This document shows, in pieces, positions 34,446 to 46,195 of a DNA stretch of 64,000 bases (the stretch's first letter is position 1; every line of letters starts with the position of its first letter). The stretch comes from Solanum dulcamara (lineage: Eukaryota > Streptophyta > Magnoliopsida > Solanales > Solanaceae), in NCBI RefSeq assembly GCF_947179165.1, contig NC_077241.1, forward strand, positions 34,405,246 to 34,469,245, given 5' to 3'. The position numbers and the translations under genes are program-made. A model generated the notes under the pieces. It saw only the letters and a list, made by a program, of their open reading frames with translations. It did not search any database and was not told the DNA's origin.

Positions 34446-35312
34446 GTAGCCAACTCCGCCCTCTCAATGTCATGAACCAACCTAGGGTCTAGTCAAAACA
34501 CGATGATCAAAACTTCGAAGGTCTCTAAACAAGTCTCTTGACATATCATAAAGCATATATGTCATGAATTGACCTAGGAACTAGTCATAACACGATGATC
34601 AACACCTCGAAGGTCTCTAAATAAGCCTCTTATCGTATCATAAAGCATGCATAAGGTAAATTTAGTGCAGAATTAACATAAGAAGGAGTCTAAATCATAA
34701 ATACTAAAGAGTATGCAAATTTGACAACATAGACTCTAAGCATATGTCCAACAGAATGCCTTAACTTCATGAAAAGAATAGGGGCTAAGACGTGTCCCTA
34801 GCTCAACCTCAAACTAAACTGTAACAAAGTCTTTGAACTGAAAACAAACTACTCATAACTAGTCCCTGATGGATGGGGACTAACAAAAACTTCACCGGAA
34901 TAAGCTCTTCTAACTATGTGGATGACTATGATCCTCAACCTCAACCCCTACATTATGAGATAATGTAGGCAATAATATGCATTAGTATGTTTGAATATAC
35001 TAAGTATGAGGGCATGAAATGCAATATAAATCATAAGAAACAATGATCAAGAAAAGTACACAGTAAGATGAGATAAGTAAAGTCATGAGAGAATCATAGT
35101 GATCAAAGCATTCGAAAGACATAGTTGAAATCATAAAAGTACATAAGAGATCATACATATGTGGGATAGAACCATAACCGATGATAAGACTATGACAGCT
35201 ATAACATAGAATCCTAATTTCTCCCATATAATGGAAGAAAGGGGAATATACTTGCCAAGGTAGACTCTACCCCGCTAGATAGGTCATAACATTACTCTAT
35301 ATGTAGATCCTG
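34140..35312 (-). repeat. 5' LTR part of element E, truncated
   Basis: LTR tip copies start at 34140 and 34232 (92 bp apart, as in element A), and again inside the second 330-bp unit. The remainder aligns with 6830-7310, then stops at 35312, where a second-family LTR begins with an intact TGTCATGACC tip. The rest of the LTR is not seen on the far side. Confidence 0.75.
34446..34775. repeat. 330-bp tandem duplication, unit 2
   Basis: Second copy of 34116-34445. After 34775 the sequence continues into the rest of the LTR in the same way as at 6830, so the duplicated end lies exactly at the GAAAA|G position. Confidence 0.9.
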
Positions 35313-37178
35313 TCATGACCTAACTCCGTAGGCCATGACGGGTGCCCGAACTGGGCATTCGCGTATATCCATGTTATCTATAAGTAAATCTATCCCCTAT
35401 TTAATTATAGCACATCAACAGGCAGGATAACATATAAGCTGGTGAGGCTTATCATAGGCATCACTGTACATACATGCATATACAACTCATACACAACCTA
35501 CATATATGTCCATAGACCTCTAAGAGTAAGAACAGTAACATAAGGCGGGATAGGGCCCCCGCCATACCCGTGAACAAATAAATATATACATCGAGGGTTA
35601 ATACCAAAACTAGGCTCGGACACAATAGAGCGCTTCTGAACTGCTGAGTGGAACTCCTACGTTGACGGATCCCCAAAGTATATATTTGTACCTGCGGGCA
35701 TGAATGTATCTCCCTCGAGAAAGGGAGGGCCTTCTCGAGTGCCTTCTAAATGCCATTGAGGCCTATATCACTTAGGATCTCGACGATCCTAGACATGTAG
35801 TAAAATAATACTAACAGTTTATAGAATAAGGGATACTCATCGTCACATAGTCCTTAGGACTAGGAACTTATGCATCCAGTACTTCTCAACCTATGGAGTT
35901 CAAGAAAAGTAGTTCAACTTACTACAAGAGTTTGACATTCAGAAGTGAATAAGAGACACGGATTACATTTAGGACTTAAAAGTGGAGTTACCCCAAAGCT
36001 TGTATCACATTTTACATACAATTAGGATATGCCAAAGGAAGAGAAAGAATAAGTTTTACCTAGTCTCTACTTTTCCTCGAGGAGTCATCATTACATATAT
36101 CATACCCGGCCCATCATGGGTTTGGTATCATAACCTTATTATTGCATTACCTTACCATAATAGTACCACACTTATGTCAAAGAAATATCAAAAGGAAAGA
36201 AAGGTAGCTCTATGTACTTATGCCAAAACATGCCAAGAGAAAGGAGTAAACTTCACATACTTACTACTCTCCATCATATAGAAGCCTTAAGAGGTAATAA
36301 CTCAACTAGTATAAGAATTCTACCATCGAGAAGTGAATAAGACTTATGAGTCATACTTGGGGTTATATGAATGGAATTATCACCATATTTTGTATATCAA
36401 TCACTTAAGGCTAAGACATGCCAAGAGAAAGCTTCACATACTTATGCCAAAGACATGCCAAGATAAAGCTTCACATACTTATGCCGAAGATATGCCAAGA
36501 GAAAGATTCACATACCTTTTTCGAGATTAATTGAAATCCGGCTTGACTTGATATCTCATTAACCTATTTGACATGAAAGTAAGACTAAGATTAATAGCCT
36601 TTCACTTTCCAATATCCCACTCTACAACCAAGTACTAATAGGAGTCATTTCCTTATCCATTACCCTCGACTAGTTTGTTACTAGTTCCGATGCTACCGAA
36701 AATTGGGAAGTATTTCCCCTGTAACCTCAACATCCCCGAGGTTTCAACTCAGCCACAGTGTTAACAAACGTACCAACAACAACAATCAGCAGCATATATA
36801 CAAGTAAACAACCTCAACATTACACAATACAACTCCAAACAACTAGCTCAAAACTACGATACGAAAATAGAGTTTTTAATCTTTATTTCACACAATATTT
36901 AACCATACCAAATGGAGAGTCATGTGGATGAAACCAGCAGCACTCACACCCTTTTTAAAACAATTTAAAACCCCGCAACACATAGTCCAACCAGCTTCAC
37001 CCGCAGCACAACAATGACAACCCACTACTCGACTTTGATTTAGCTATAACCACTTCAATTTAGTTTGTTTCTAACGTCAAGCATCCTTATGCAATTTTTC
37101 CACTTCCAACCTTATTTAAGACATGTAATATACCTCATAAAAATATCATAAACTCCAATTTGAAAGGGAAGCCCTTAC
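35313..37178 (-). repeat. LTR, second family, copy 3 (U3 end lost)
   Basis: Starts with TGTCATGACCTAACTCCG, the tip missing from the copies at 11306 and 13988. It shares TTTGTACCTGCGGGCATGAA (35688; about 11315), an ACCCGGCCC word (36102) and the cytosine-rich AACAACAACAACCTGCAGCA-like parts near 36770. It lacks the promoter-like end, being cut at about 37178, where RT sequence of element F begins. A degenerate repeat of the word ATGCCAAGAGAAAG is present at 36420-36510. Confidence 0.75.
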
Positions 37179-38200
37179 TTCAACTCTTCATATCTTCTCA
37201 CATGCCTCGAACCATTGGAAATTCACCTTCTTATTAGTCAAAGTTGCCATGTACAATGCAATGAAAGAGAAACCTTACACAAACAATCTATAATAACCAA
37301 CTAAACCCAAAAAACTTCGAATATCAGAAGGACTCAATGGTCTAGGATAATTCTTAACTGCCTGGTCTTGTTTGGGTCAACCATAATTCTTTCTCTGAAA
37401 ATAATGTGACCAAAGAAAACAACCGACCTTAGCTAAATATCATATTTGCTAAACTTTGCATATAGTTGTCGGTTATTGAGAATTTGCAACACATTCCTCA
37501 AATGATTGGCATGAACTTCCTTGCTTTGTGAGTAAACTAAAATATCATCAATAAAGACGATCACAAACATATCTAAATACTACCTAAACACCATGTTCAT
37601 TAAATCCTATCCATAAAAGTTGTAGGGGTATTCATTAGTCCAAAATACATAACCAAAATTCAAAATGAACATATCAAGTTCTAAAATATATCTTTGGAAT
37701 GTAACACTCCCTCACTCAGAGTTTATGATAACCCGATCAGACATTAGTATTTGAAAAGTAGCTTGCTACTTGAAGTTGGTCAAACAAGTCATCAATCCTT
37801 AATATGCAATACTTATTCTTGATTGTTACTTTGTTCAATTGCCAATAATCTATACACATTCGGAGTGACCCATTTTTGTTCCTACTAAATAACACAGGAG
37901 CACCCTAAGGTAAAATGTTTGGTCTTATGAAACCCTTATCTAACAAATTCTTCAATTTCTCTTTCAACTCCTTAAGTTGAAGGACTATAAATAGGTTGTG
38001 TATCGAGTAGAAGATCAATAACTAATTCTATTTCCCCTTCGGGAGGGATTCTTGGGAGATCTTTAGGAAAAACTTCTAGAAATTCATTAACAACTGAAAC
38101 TGGCTCAAAATTAAGAGTCTTAGAATTAGTATCTCTATCCCAAACTAGATGGTAGATGCAACCCTTGGAACTCATTTTCTGGGCTTTAAGACATGAAATG
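37179..38200 (-). pseudogene. pol: Reverse transcriptase, truncated at 3' end (element F)
   Basis: The N-terminal part at 37972-38175 has [29 protein letters not shown] and DTQPI. The palm follows in other frames, with an intact catalytic box VFIDDILVY at about 37535-37565, unlike D, E and I. Thumb words lie near 37380. Sequence ends at the RNase H border at about 37179. Confidence 0.8.
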
Positions 38201-38620
38201 AATCAACCCTTAACCACCAAATCATTATCCTTCCATTCAAGAATAGGCTAAGTAGGAAACTGAAAATTTACCTTACCAGTTTTACAACCAATGGTTGCAT
38301 ACGAACATATAGCCAATCCATACCTAGAGTAATGTCAAAATTGGTCATGTCAAGTTCATCATGATCACAAGGGATGACCTTATGGAAAAACCGACATGGG
38401 ACAATTTTTATAAACTATTTTAGCCATAACTGACTCACCTACGAGAGTATAAATGGAAATACACTCTATAAATATTTCAAGGATAATATCAAACCTCATA
38501 GCCACATAAGGAGTAATAAAGGAAATATTTGTACCCGGATCAAGTAAGGCATAAACATCATAGTGAAAAACCCGTATAATATTAGTAACAACATACAAAG
38601 TCTCTTTCACCTCTTGCCTA
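38201..38620 (-). pseudogene. pol: Aspartic protease (element F)
   Basis: At 38380-38649 the open segment has VFHYDVYALLDPGTNISFITPYVAMRFDI, with an Asp-Pro-Gly active-site triplet in place, followed by YTLVGESVMAKIVYKNCPMS. This is the best-preserved protease active site among the first-family elements here. The flap and C-terminal part (38220-38380) is in a different frame. Confidence 0.8.
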
Positions 38621-39735
38621 CATGAAGAGCATAAAACTAGTTGTTGCATTTACCACCTTAGGTGAGCTTGGGAACCTTGAGAAACTTTTCATTGCAGAAG
38701 ACCTTCCCTACCCTTGTTGGTAACATAAGAGAATTTAGATTGGCTATGTCCTATTTTTCTACATCTATCAAGCACCCATTCTAATCAAACATGTCCCTTT
38801 ATGAATCTTCTTAAATTTTGCACACTTGGAAAAAAAAGGTCTAGTAGTACTTACACCTCCTCCTTGAGCCTTAGGGTATGACACACTAATATTTAAAACT
38901 TCTTTCCCAAAAATTAGCCTTATTGAGAGCAGCTACTACTGCCATCGGACAAAGCAGTTGAGAACCCACATTCATATCGGGCTCTCATAGAATATCTCAT
39001 TTTCATCTCTTTGAGTTTCTCACCTTTAATTTGTTTGAAAAAAGTCATAAGACAGAATATATCCATTTTCTTGATAAGCATGGCGGTACAACATTCTTTA
39101 GAAACTAAGTCGGATACCTCTGATATGAATTGACTCATTCGTTCACGTGCATCGGCAACCAAAGAAAGAGCCTACTTGGATAGCTTGGTGAACTTGAGAT
39201 CATAGTCCCTCATACCCATGTTGCCTTGTCGAAGATTGATGAACTCTAGCACCCTGGCTTCCCTTAGCTCAAGAGGGAAAAAGAGATCAAGGAACGAATA
39301 TTTGAAGATTTCCCATTAAATGCGACCTCTATCCACCCTCTTTATCTTTCATTGAGTGTACAAAAGTTGAGCAACACCCTTGAGTTGGTAAGACGCAAAC
39401 TCCACTTTTTCTTCTGATGAAACCCCTATAATTCTCACTATTTTGTAAACCCCATCAATAAATTCTTGTGATCCTCATTAAATTTTGAACCATAAAACTC
39501 CAAAGGGTTCATTCTTGTGAAATCCCTCACCCTAGAAGTTGGAGTAAGATCATTAGGAAAAGTTGCAACCCCATGTTGGCTAGAATTTTGGCTAACATAA
39601 TAATAAAGGTCTAGAATTCTACATTAGTCATGTGGTTGGGTAGGGGGCCATTGTCTTGAGGAGCTGGAGGGGCTTAGGATTTATTACCATTGTTCCCCTT
39701 TGGAAATGGTGGTCTTCTAGGAGTTATTTTTCTGA
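38621..39735 (-). pseudogene. gag: Gag (element F)
   Basis: Gag words are spread over several frames: the MTNVE-like N-terminal part near 39630, the gag core near 39200-39330, and MSQFISEVSDLVSKECCTAML...MDIFCLMTFFKQIKGEKL at 38920-39162. The zinc-knuckle region near 38760 is badly decayed. The start codon expected at about 39733 reads ATA rather than ATG, before the TPRRPP word. Confidence 0.75.
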
Positions 39736-39930
39736 AAATTGCAAAGAAAGAGCGTTAGGGAAAGAAAGTATTAGGGTAGACTCTATAGTACGACATGGAC
39801 CATGAAAGAAGTGAGAATTTCCTAAAATGCCTTATAGCCTCTTATTCATAGTTGTGGCGTGATTAAAAACCATGAGCAAGACTCTACTTGACGTAGCATG
39901 TTGGACACCCTAGGATATCTTAAAGCTTGT

Positions 39931-39942
39931 GCTCTGATACCA
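39931..39942 (-). other. Primer-binding site of element F
   Basis: The plus strand reads GCTCTGATACCA, i.e. TGGTATCAGAGC on the minus strand, an exact match to the initiator-Met site commonly used by plant Ty3/Gypsy elements. Four bases separate it from the LTR start at 39947. Confidence 0.9.
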
Positions 39943-39946
39943 TGTT

Positions 39947-40018
39947 TGTCATGACCTAAACTAGGTCTAGTCGTGACACAGCGATCGTAACCTCAAAGGG
40001 CTCCAACCCACCCTCATT
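39947..40018 (-). repeat. LTR tip of element F (truncated)
   Basis: About 70 bases from TGTCATGACCTAAACTAGG to the CTCCAACCCA word match other LTR tips, then similarity stops. The rest of the LTR is absent. Confidence 0.75.
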
Positions 40019-40227
40019 TTTTAGTAGAGGAAATGGTTGGAAAAAATATTATATAGTGTATGTAGTCAACTTTACGATCCTTTCTAATTCATTCTTAGAC
40101 TCTTTCTCATGCTATGTTTTGCAATACTTTGCCTTATGTGTGCTTACGATATGTCAAATAGCTTGGTTTGAGACCTTTGAGGTTTCTATAGTCGTGTTAC
40201 AGATAGGCCCTAAGTTGGGTAAGGACA
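40019..40227 (+). repeat. LTR end fragment, plus orientation
   Basis: Reads as the reverse complement of first-family LTR tips: the ACCTTTGAGGTTTC...GTCGTGTTAC block ends in GGACA at 40227. Together with the stub at 39947 it forms an inverted repeat of LTR tips with about 150 bp between. 40228-40269 contains a decayed TTGGTAT-like word but nothing firm. Confidence 0.6.
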
Positions 40228-40269
40228 CATAGATTGGGCAAGCACTTGCAAAAGGTTCTCAAAACTTGG

Positions 40270-40577
40270 TATGTGAGACTTGTTCATTCAAGGGATCATT
40301 TGGATCTTCAATAAGAGTTTCCTCTAGCAGGGTATCTTCGTGGAGGCATTTTCTGAAAAATTACAAAGAACAATCGTTAGAAGGGAATGACTTAGAGTAC
40401 CACTCTATCGCACGACATAGATTATGAATGATGTGAGATTTTCCTAAGACGCCTCATTGCCTCCTATTCATAGATGTGCCGTGCTTCACATCTATGAATA
40501 AGACTCTACTTGACACGTCATGTTAGACTCCCTAGGACACTACTAAACCTTGTGCTCTAACATCAAGTTTGTCAAAT
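40270..40577 (-). pseudogene. gag: Gag start, leader and primer-binding site remnant (minus)
   Basis: An ATG at 40349 on the minus strand opens MPPRRYPARGNSY, a typical basic gag start, followed by a stop. Upstream is a leader of the same type as in F and H (GCTTCA...ATGAATAAGACTC word), and a primer-binding site with changes at 40554-40565 (GCTCTAACATCA). Only about eight bases of its LTR remain before a plus-oriented LTR starts. Confidence 0.7.
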
Positions 40578-42727
40578 TATATGACCCAGCAGTTGGAAAG
40601 TCAAAAAACAAGGAATAAAAGATGAAATTCCATAAAATCAATCTTTTTGGCATTAGGTGATGACCACAAAGGCCATCACAGGCCATATTGAGCTACGCCT
40701 CATGATGTTCCACATTGGTCTGGATTCTGAAACTCAATCCTGTAGGGAAAGGACATCAACATGGGACCATTGGTCGTGGTAAGCAGAACAAGTAGTGGTG
40801 CCCTCTATGGTGATCCTCCCACAAAACCCTTAAAAATTATTTCCAAGACAAGGACCATGCTTGACCACCATGGGTCATATTTAATTACACGTACTATAGT
40901 GCGCTCTGTGGTGGTCACCCTGCAGATCCTCCTATTAGGATCCTCACTACGACCCTCACCATGGGCTGTGGTGACCTTCATGGACCGTCATGGTCTCCAT
41001 GAAGGAAGTCCTGAATATTTCCACTTTTCTTTAAGTCTAAGGTATTCATCACAATCACCATCATGGATCTTGGTGAGTTATATGGGCCATTGTGGGTTGT
41101 CCTTGAGCCCAATTCCAAGTTTTTAAGTGAGTTTATTTTTGTCATTTCCCTATACTTTATTAATGAATGTGACCATTTTTCGGGACTAAATTCCTAACTA
41201 TTAACTACCCTAAAGTAATCTAACCCTCTCATTTTCTCCATAATCCCTAATATCATAAAACCTTATTTTCTAAGTCTTCTCTCTATGGTATTCTTCTTCC
41301 ACAAGCAATTCAATAGAATTTCATCAAGGTCCAGCCTCCATTCTTTTTAATTAAGGACTCATCAAGGTTAAGGTATGTGGGACTTCATCCATGGGTACCT
41401 TTTACCCATGGAATTCCAAAGATTTCTTCTCAATTCCTATTGAAATTTCTTTAATTAAAAGCCTAAATTTCATGATTTGCAATTTTGCATTAGGTCTTAT
41501 ATTCTTCAATGTTATTAGTCTAATTATGCATAATTCACATCATATTGCATGTTTCAAGTTGAATTTCAATGACCTATGCTATATACTAGTTTTATGTATG
41601 ATCTATGAGATATGATCATATTCAAATTATACTCTATGAAAGCTTTATGCTATGAATTAAATATGCTTTATGCAAAGAAGTTCATGCATGATGATTCTAT
41701 GTTGTTTTAACCAAAGAAGTTCATGCATGATGAGTTATTCTTATGATGTTCTGTAAAGATGGATTGATATTAGTTATTATCTTTCCCTATGATGTGTATT
41801 ATCATATTTAATGAGTTACTTTAGGATATTGGCTAAGCACCGAGAGGAATTTTAGGGGTGGTTCTGTTTAATAACGTAGTTAGTTATCCAAGGAAATCCT
41901 AGTAGCAACCTTTAGTGATAAACTATGTTGCCCGCGTAGGCTTACATATGCCAATATAATGAAGCTAGTGGATCCACATAGCAAAGTTAAAAGAGTATTA
42001 ATGGAGTATGCCTTAGCAAGATAGCTTCCTCTGTCTCGATGCTGGAGTTAACAAATTCCATATATTAGTTGGCATGGTCTTATATGTCAGTTAAAGTTCC
42101 TATCCCCACAGTTTAAGTTGAGTTATGAGTTGTTATGATGTTTTTTATACATTGACCAATGAGATAAATGTTTTAAATATTTTCATGACTTTATACTTGT
42201 CTTAATGATATTGGTCTTGCATCCATGATTCATATTGCCTATGTCATATATTTATTGCTTATGCATATTCTGACATATTTAGTGCATTCCATGTACTAAA
42301 ACATACTTTTTTCCTATATTGTATCATAATATAGGTCCGACAATCACGTTCATCTTCCTCCTGCTCGTGGCTAGAGTCTACTATTATCTTCTTAATTGGT
42401 AAGTCCTCACAGTTCGAGGACATCACATTTATTTCACATTTAAAAGTTATACTTCATTACTTTATGATGTCTATTAGATGATAAGGGAGATTGTCTCATG
42501 CTGCGATCTAGTATTAGGGGCATGTTAGACAGTGAGAGTCTATGTTGTCTCTTATTCCATTCTTTTGAGACTTATGTTCTTATTGAAGATTTGCATTTGT
42601 ATTTTAATTATGCTTGATTGATTATTTCCTTATATATGCTCATGAATTTTATGCTAAGAGGCTCGGTTGGAGTCTTTCGGGATTCTAATCGTCGTGCTAC
42701 GATAAGGCCCTAGATTGGATCAAGACA
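40578..42727 (+). repeat. Complete first-family LTR, plus orientation (element G)
   Basis: The start TATATGACCCAGCAG is a decayed TGTAAGACCC. The CCATGG/CCGTGG word cluster lies at 40640-41100. The end CAAGACA at 42727 is directly followed by a primer-binding site, so this is a 5' LTR of about 2.15 kb. It includes the block with CATCCATGGGTACC...ACCCATGG at 41390 and the AGGCCCTAGATTGGATC end. A 21-bp word with ATGCATGATGA is directly repeated at 41674 and 41713. Confidence 0.75.
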
Positions 42728-43166
42728 AATTTGGTTTCAGAGCAAAATGTTCAGGTGCCCTAGGGAGTCTAACATGCCGTATCGAGTAGAGTCATGTTCA
42801 TGGGTGTACAATACACCACATCTATGAATAGGATTCTATAAGGCATCTTAGGAAACACTTCACTTATTCCATGATCTAATCATGCTATAGAATTGAACTC
42901 TAAGGTTTCCTCCTTTAACTCCTTTTCTTTGCAATTATAGATTCATGCCTCTACGAAGAGCTCTGGTTAAAAGAAATGTTAAAGAGGAGCTACAAGCTCC
43001 AAATGCTCCTTTGAATTATCAAATGACTATTGTGGAGTTTTGGGATGCTTTATAAATGCTAGACCGAGTAGATACTCCTCGTAATATGCCTACTCCAGCT
43101 TTAAAGGTTAGATACTTCACATGGATGAACCCTCCTAAGTTTCATAGATCCAAGGTTGATGAGGAT
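42728..43166 (+). pseudogene. gag: Leader, primer-binding site and gag N-terminus (element G)
   Basis: The primer-binding site TGGTTTCAGAGC at 42732-42743 has one change. The leader follows to an ATG at 42945 that opens MPLRRALVKRNVKEELQAPNAP, a typical gag start. The frame continues, with one stop near 43053, through the FTWMNPPKFHRSKVDEDF word. That matches the MNPxxFxGSKVDED word of working gags. Gag is cut at about 43167 by an LTR tip. Confidence 0.8.
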
Positions 43167-44861
43167 TTTCACGACTAGACCTAGGGCCTAGTCGTAACAC
43201 GGCGATCAAAATCCTAAAGGGCTCCAACCAAGCCTCTTGTTCATATCATAAGCATACATAAGGTAAAGTAAAAGCGGAAACATGATAAGAGAGTCTAAAC
43301 CATGAATAGAAGATGAAGAATATCATATGACAACATAGACTCGAAATATTTGTCCAACTAGATGCCTCTACTTATGAACATGGGCGGGGGCTAAGACATG
43401 TCCCTATCTCACCCTCAAAATGAAACTTAACAAAAAGACTTTGAAAACTATAACAAACTCGACGACTAGTCCCTGATAAATGAGGACTCACCACCTACAC
43501 TGCCGGATAGGAAAGTTTAACTAGCCACGCAGATGAATATGATCTTCAACCTCAAATCCTACATTATAAAACAATATAGGAAAAAAGTATGCATTACTAC
43601 GTTGGAATATACTAAGTATGAGGGCATGCCATGAAACATGAATCATAAGTTGCAATGATCAAAATTAGACATGATAAAAAGATTAAGTGAAGTCATGAGG
43701 AATACCGTGATGATAAAAGCATTTAAAGGACATAGTTGAAGATCATAAAGTAGCATAATAGTCATAAATATATGTGAGATAGGAATCATAACCGACACTA
43801 ATACCATGCGAGCTATAACATGGAATCTTGTTGTCTACCCATACAATGAAGAAAAGGGAAATCTACTTGTCAAGGTATTCTCTACCCTACTAGGCGGGTC
43901 ATACGTACGCTATATGTGGATCCACTAGTTAGGCTAAGAAGGGAAATCCTATGGTGGAACATTGTTATGGGACAAAAGACTTTATATAAGGACCCTATAT
44001 TTCAAGCCCCCACCTCAAGTCCACATTCAGCGCTAAGTAAAATCCCATGGAAAACATACATAGCATAGAAATAGTAATGAACATACATCATAGTCATGAT
44101 CATAGGTTTTAAATCATAGAGTAGCTTATTTTCATAACATAAGTGCAATGCGAGTATTGTCGTTCCATATTATAAATCATACATACATAATTCATATCTT
44201 TGGGCCTTAAGTCACTTTTTTCATAATTTGCATGAAGAAAGCATAATTTGAAACATTCTTGAAAATCATACTTGAATGGTCATGCCTGAAAGTATGTTCA
44301 TGTAATGGAGGAGTAATTCGTGCTTATTTGAGAGGTTAAATCATAAATTAAATGTAATTCATGCACTTGGAAGAGTAGTTTATGAGAGGTAAGGATAAAC
44401 AAAACAAAAGAAAAGAATTTTATCACATACGTGGCATTGGGGAATTAGTTTTCTGGAAAACTGGGTGATGGTGCAACAGTGGCGCATTGCGCAAAGTTGT
44501 AGGCGCTATAGTGGCGCTTCACGCCAGGAGGAAAACTACAAAGATATATTCCTTCCACGATAGTGGCGCACTGCCCTAGCATTTTTCTAGTAAACTCCAA
44601 GATTTTTCATCCCCTATAATGAGATCCTAATCCCTAATTAACAATATAATGAAAATATATGAAGAATCCACCAATCCAAAGAAATTACCAATCAAATTAT
44701 GCCAAAAATAGATTTGAATTCACAAAATACATCATAGCTAATGTAATTAAAGTTGAAATTAAGAAGACTAAAAGTTTTAATTGAAACTCTTGGAAGATTT
44801 AAGAAATTATTTGGGGCTCTATGTGTGAAAGATACCCATGGATGAATCTCATATACCTTGA
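43167..44861 (-). repeat. First-family-like LTR, truncated (minus orientation)
   Basis: It begins TTTCACGACTAGACCTAGGG, a decayed LTR tip inserted in or joined to the gag of element G. The ACATAAGG...GGGGGCTAAGACATGTCCC block (43390) and the CCCATGGATGAATCTCATATACC block (44840) align with other LTRs. GTGGCGC-rich words (44470-44580) are particular to this copy. The sequence stops at about 44861 and joins integrase sequence without the polypurine tract or LTR end. Confidence 0.75.
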
Positions 44862-45560
44862 ATCCCAACTTTCTTTAAAATCAATAAAACATGCCCTCAA
44901 TGTATCCTCTAAACATTGGATGGTTCTTTTATCTTGACCATTGGTTTTAGGATGGAAAGTTGTACTTAACTTAACCTTTGTACCAAGACCCTTTTGGAAT
45001 GACATCCAAAAGTGTGAAGTGAATTAAGTATCTTGATTCGATATAATGGACAAGGGAACACCGTGAAGTCTTACTAATTCACGAACAGACAATTTAGCAT
45101 AGTCTTTGGCACTATAATAAGTCTTAACCGGTAGAAAATAAGCTTATGTAGTCATTCGATCCACAACAACCAAAATGGAATCATATTGTTTCTTAGTACT
45201 AGGCAAACCTGTTATAAAATCCATATTCACATCTTCCCACTTCAAAGTTAGAATTTCAATGTCTTGGGCTAGACCTCTTGGTCTATGATGCTCAACTTTA
45301 ACTTATTGGCAATTTGGACACTTAGCTACAAATTTTGCTATGTCCTTGTTTATTCCATTCCACCAATACACCTCCCTCCAATCATGGTACATCTTGGTGG
45401 ATCCCAGATGAACCGAATACTAGAACTATAGGCCTCATTCAATATCAACTCTCTTAAACCATCAACATTAGGTACACACAACTAATATTGATAAAGAAGC
45501 ACACCATCTCCTCCATGGGAGAAAGCCTCAATGGAGTTTTCGGCAACCGACTTCTTCAGC
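44862..45560 (-). pseudogene. pol: Integrase, C-terminus lost (element H)
   Basis: The zinc-binding N-terminus (WWNGINKDIAK...CPNCQ-like) lies near 45300-45370. The core start with NMDFITGLPSTKK-like words is near 45200, and the second Asp word is near 45040. At 44862-45005 the frame reads [40 protein letters not shown], where the catalytic Glu of the AERTIQ word is Lys. The frame then runs on into LTR sequence to 44799, giving a short chimeric open frame without meaning. Confidence 0.8.
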
Positions 45561-46195
45561 TCAACCAATATCGAATATATGGTCTTGTTTGGCCTTAACA
45601 TCATCCATATGAGACGATTCCGTACCATTGTGAACAAGGACACCTCCATTATTAGAATCAATCAAACGCGCCCCTAAAGGTGCCAATCTATGAACATCTT
45701 TGATCAACTCTTTCTTATGTTCCTCAACATGTGCAATACTACTCATGGACAATCTACTTAGTGCATTGGAAACCACATTAGATTTGCTCAGATGGTACAT
45801 CACATTCATGTCATAGTCCTTTAATAATTCAAGCCATCTCCTTTGCCAAAGGTTCAAGTATTTTTGCTTAAACATATATTTTACACTACTATGGTCGGTG
45901 AACATGTCCACATGGACACCATAAAGATAGTGTCTCCAAATCATCAAAGAGAACACAACCAATGCTAGTTCAAGATCATGGGTTGGATAATTCCACTCAT
46001 GTACTTTCAGTTGCCTAGAAGCATAGGCTATTACCTTAACAAGTTGCATTAATACTCAACATCGACCAACCCTTGAAGCATCACAATATAGAACAAAACC
46101 ATCAGACCTTTTCGGCAAGGTCAAGATAAGAGCAGTAGTGAGATGATCTTTCAACCCTTGAAAACCTTTTTCATAAGTTTCCGACTATTGAAAAT
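45561..46195 (-). pseudogene. pol: RNase H and linker (element H)
   Basis: An open segment at 45561-46049 has [56 protein letters not shown], with Glu and Asp kept, then [32 protein letters not shown]. The first catalytic Asp region (about 46080) is present in another frame. A stop precedes this segment at about 46050. Confidence 0.85.

Larger units (their letters stand above)
37179..39945 (-). mobile_element. Element F: Ty3/Gypsy 5' half
   Basis: Minus-strand interior with leader, gag, protease and RT. The RNase H and integrase half is missing: coding similarity ends at about 37179 at the RT to RNase H boundary, against a second-family LTR. The 5' end is well preserved, with an exact primer-binding site and the LTR tip. 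Confidence 0.85.

Noticed and set aside
40761..41126. A 121-codon open frame in the LTR at 40578-42727
   Set aside because: It lies over the CCATGG/CCGTGG word cluster, has no domain words, and is not open in the related LTRs. The word repeats simply lack stops in that frame.
44799..45005. An open frame fusing integrase to another sequence
   Set aside because: The second half is LTR sequence read through the junction at 44861. It is a chance read-through, not a designed fusion.
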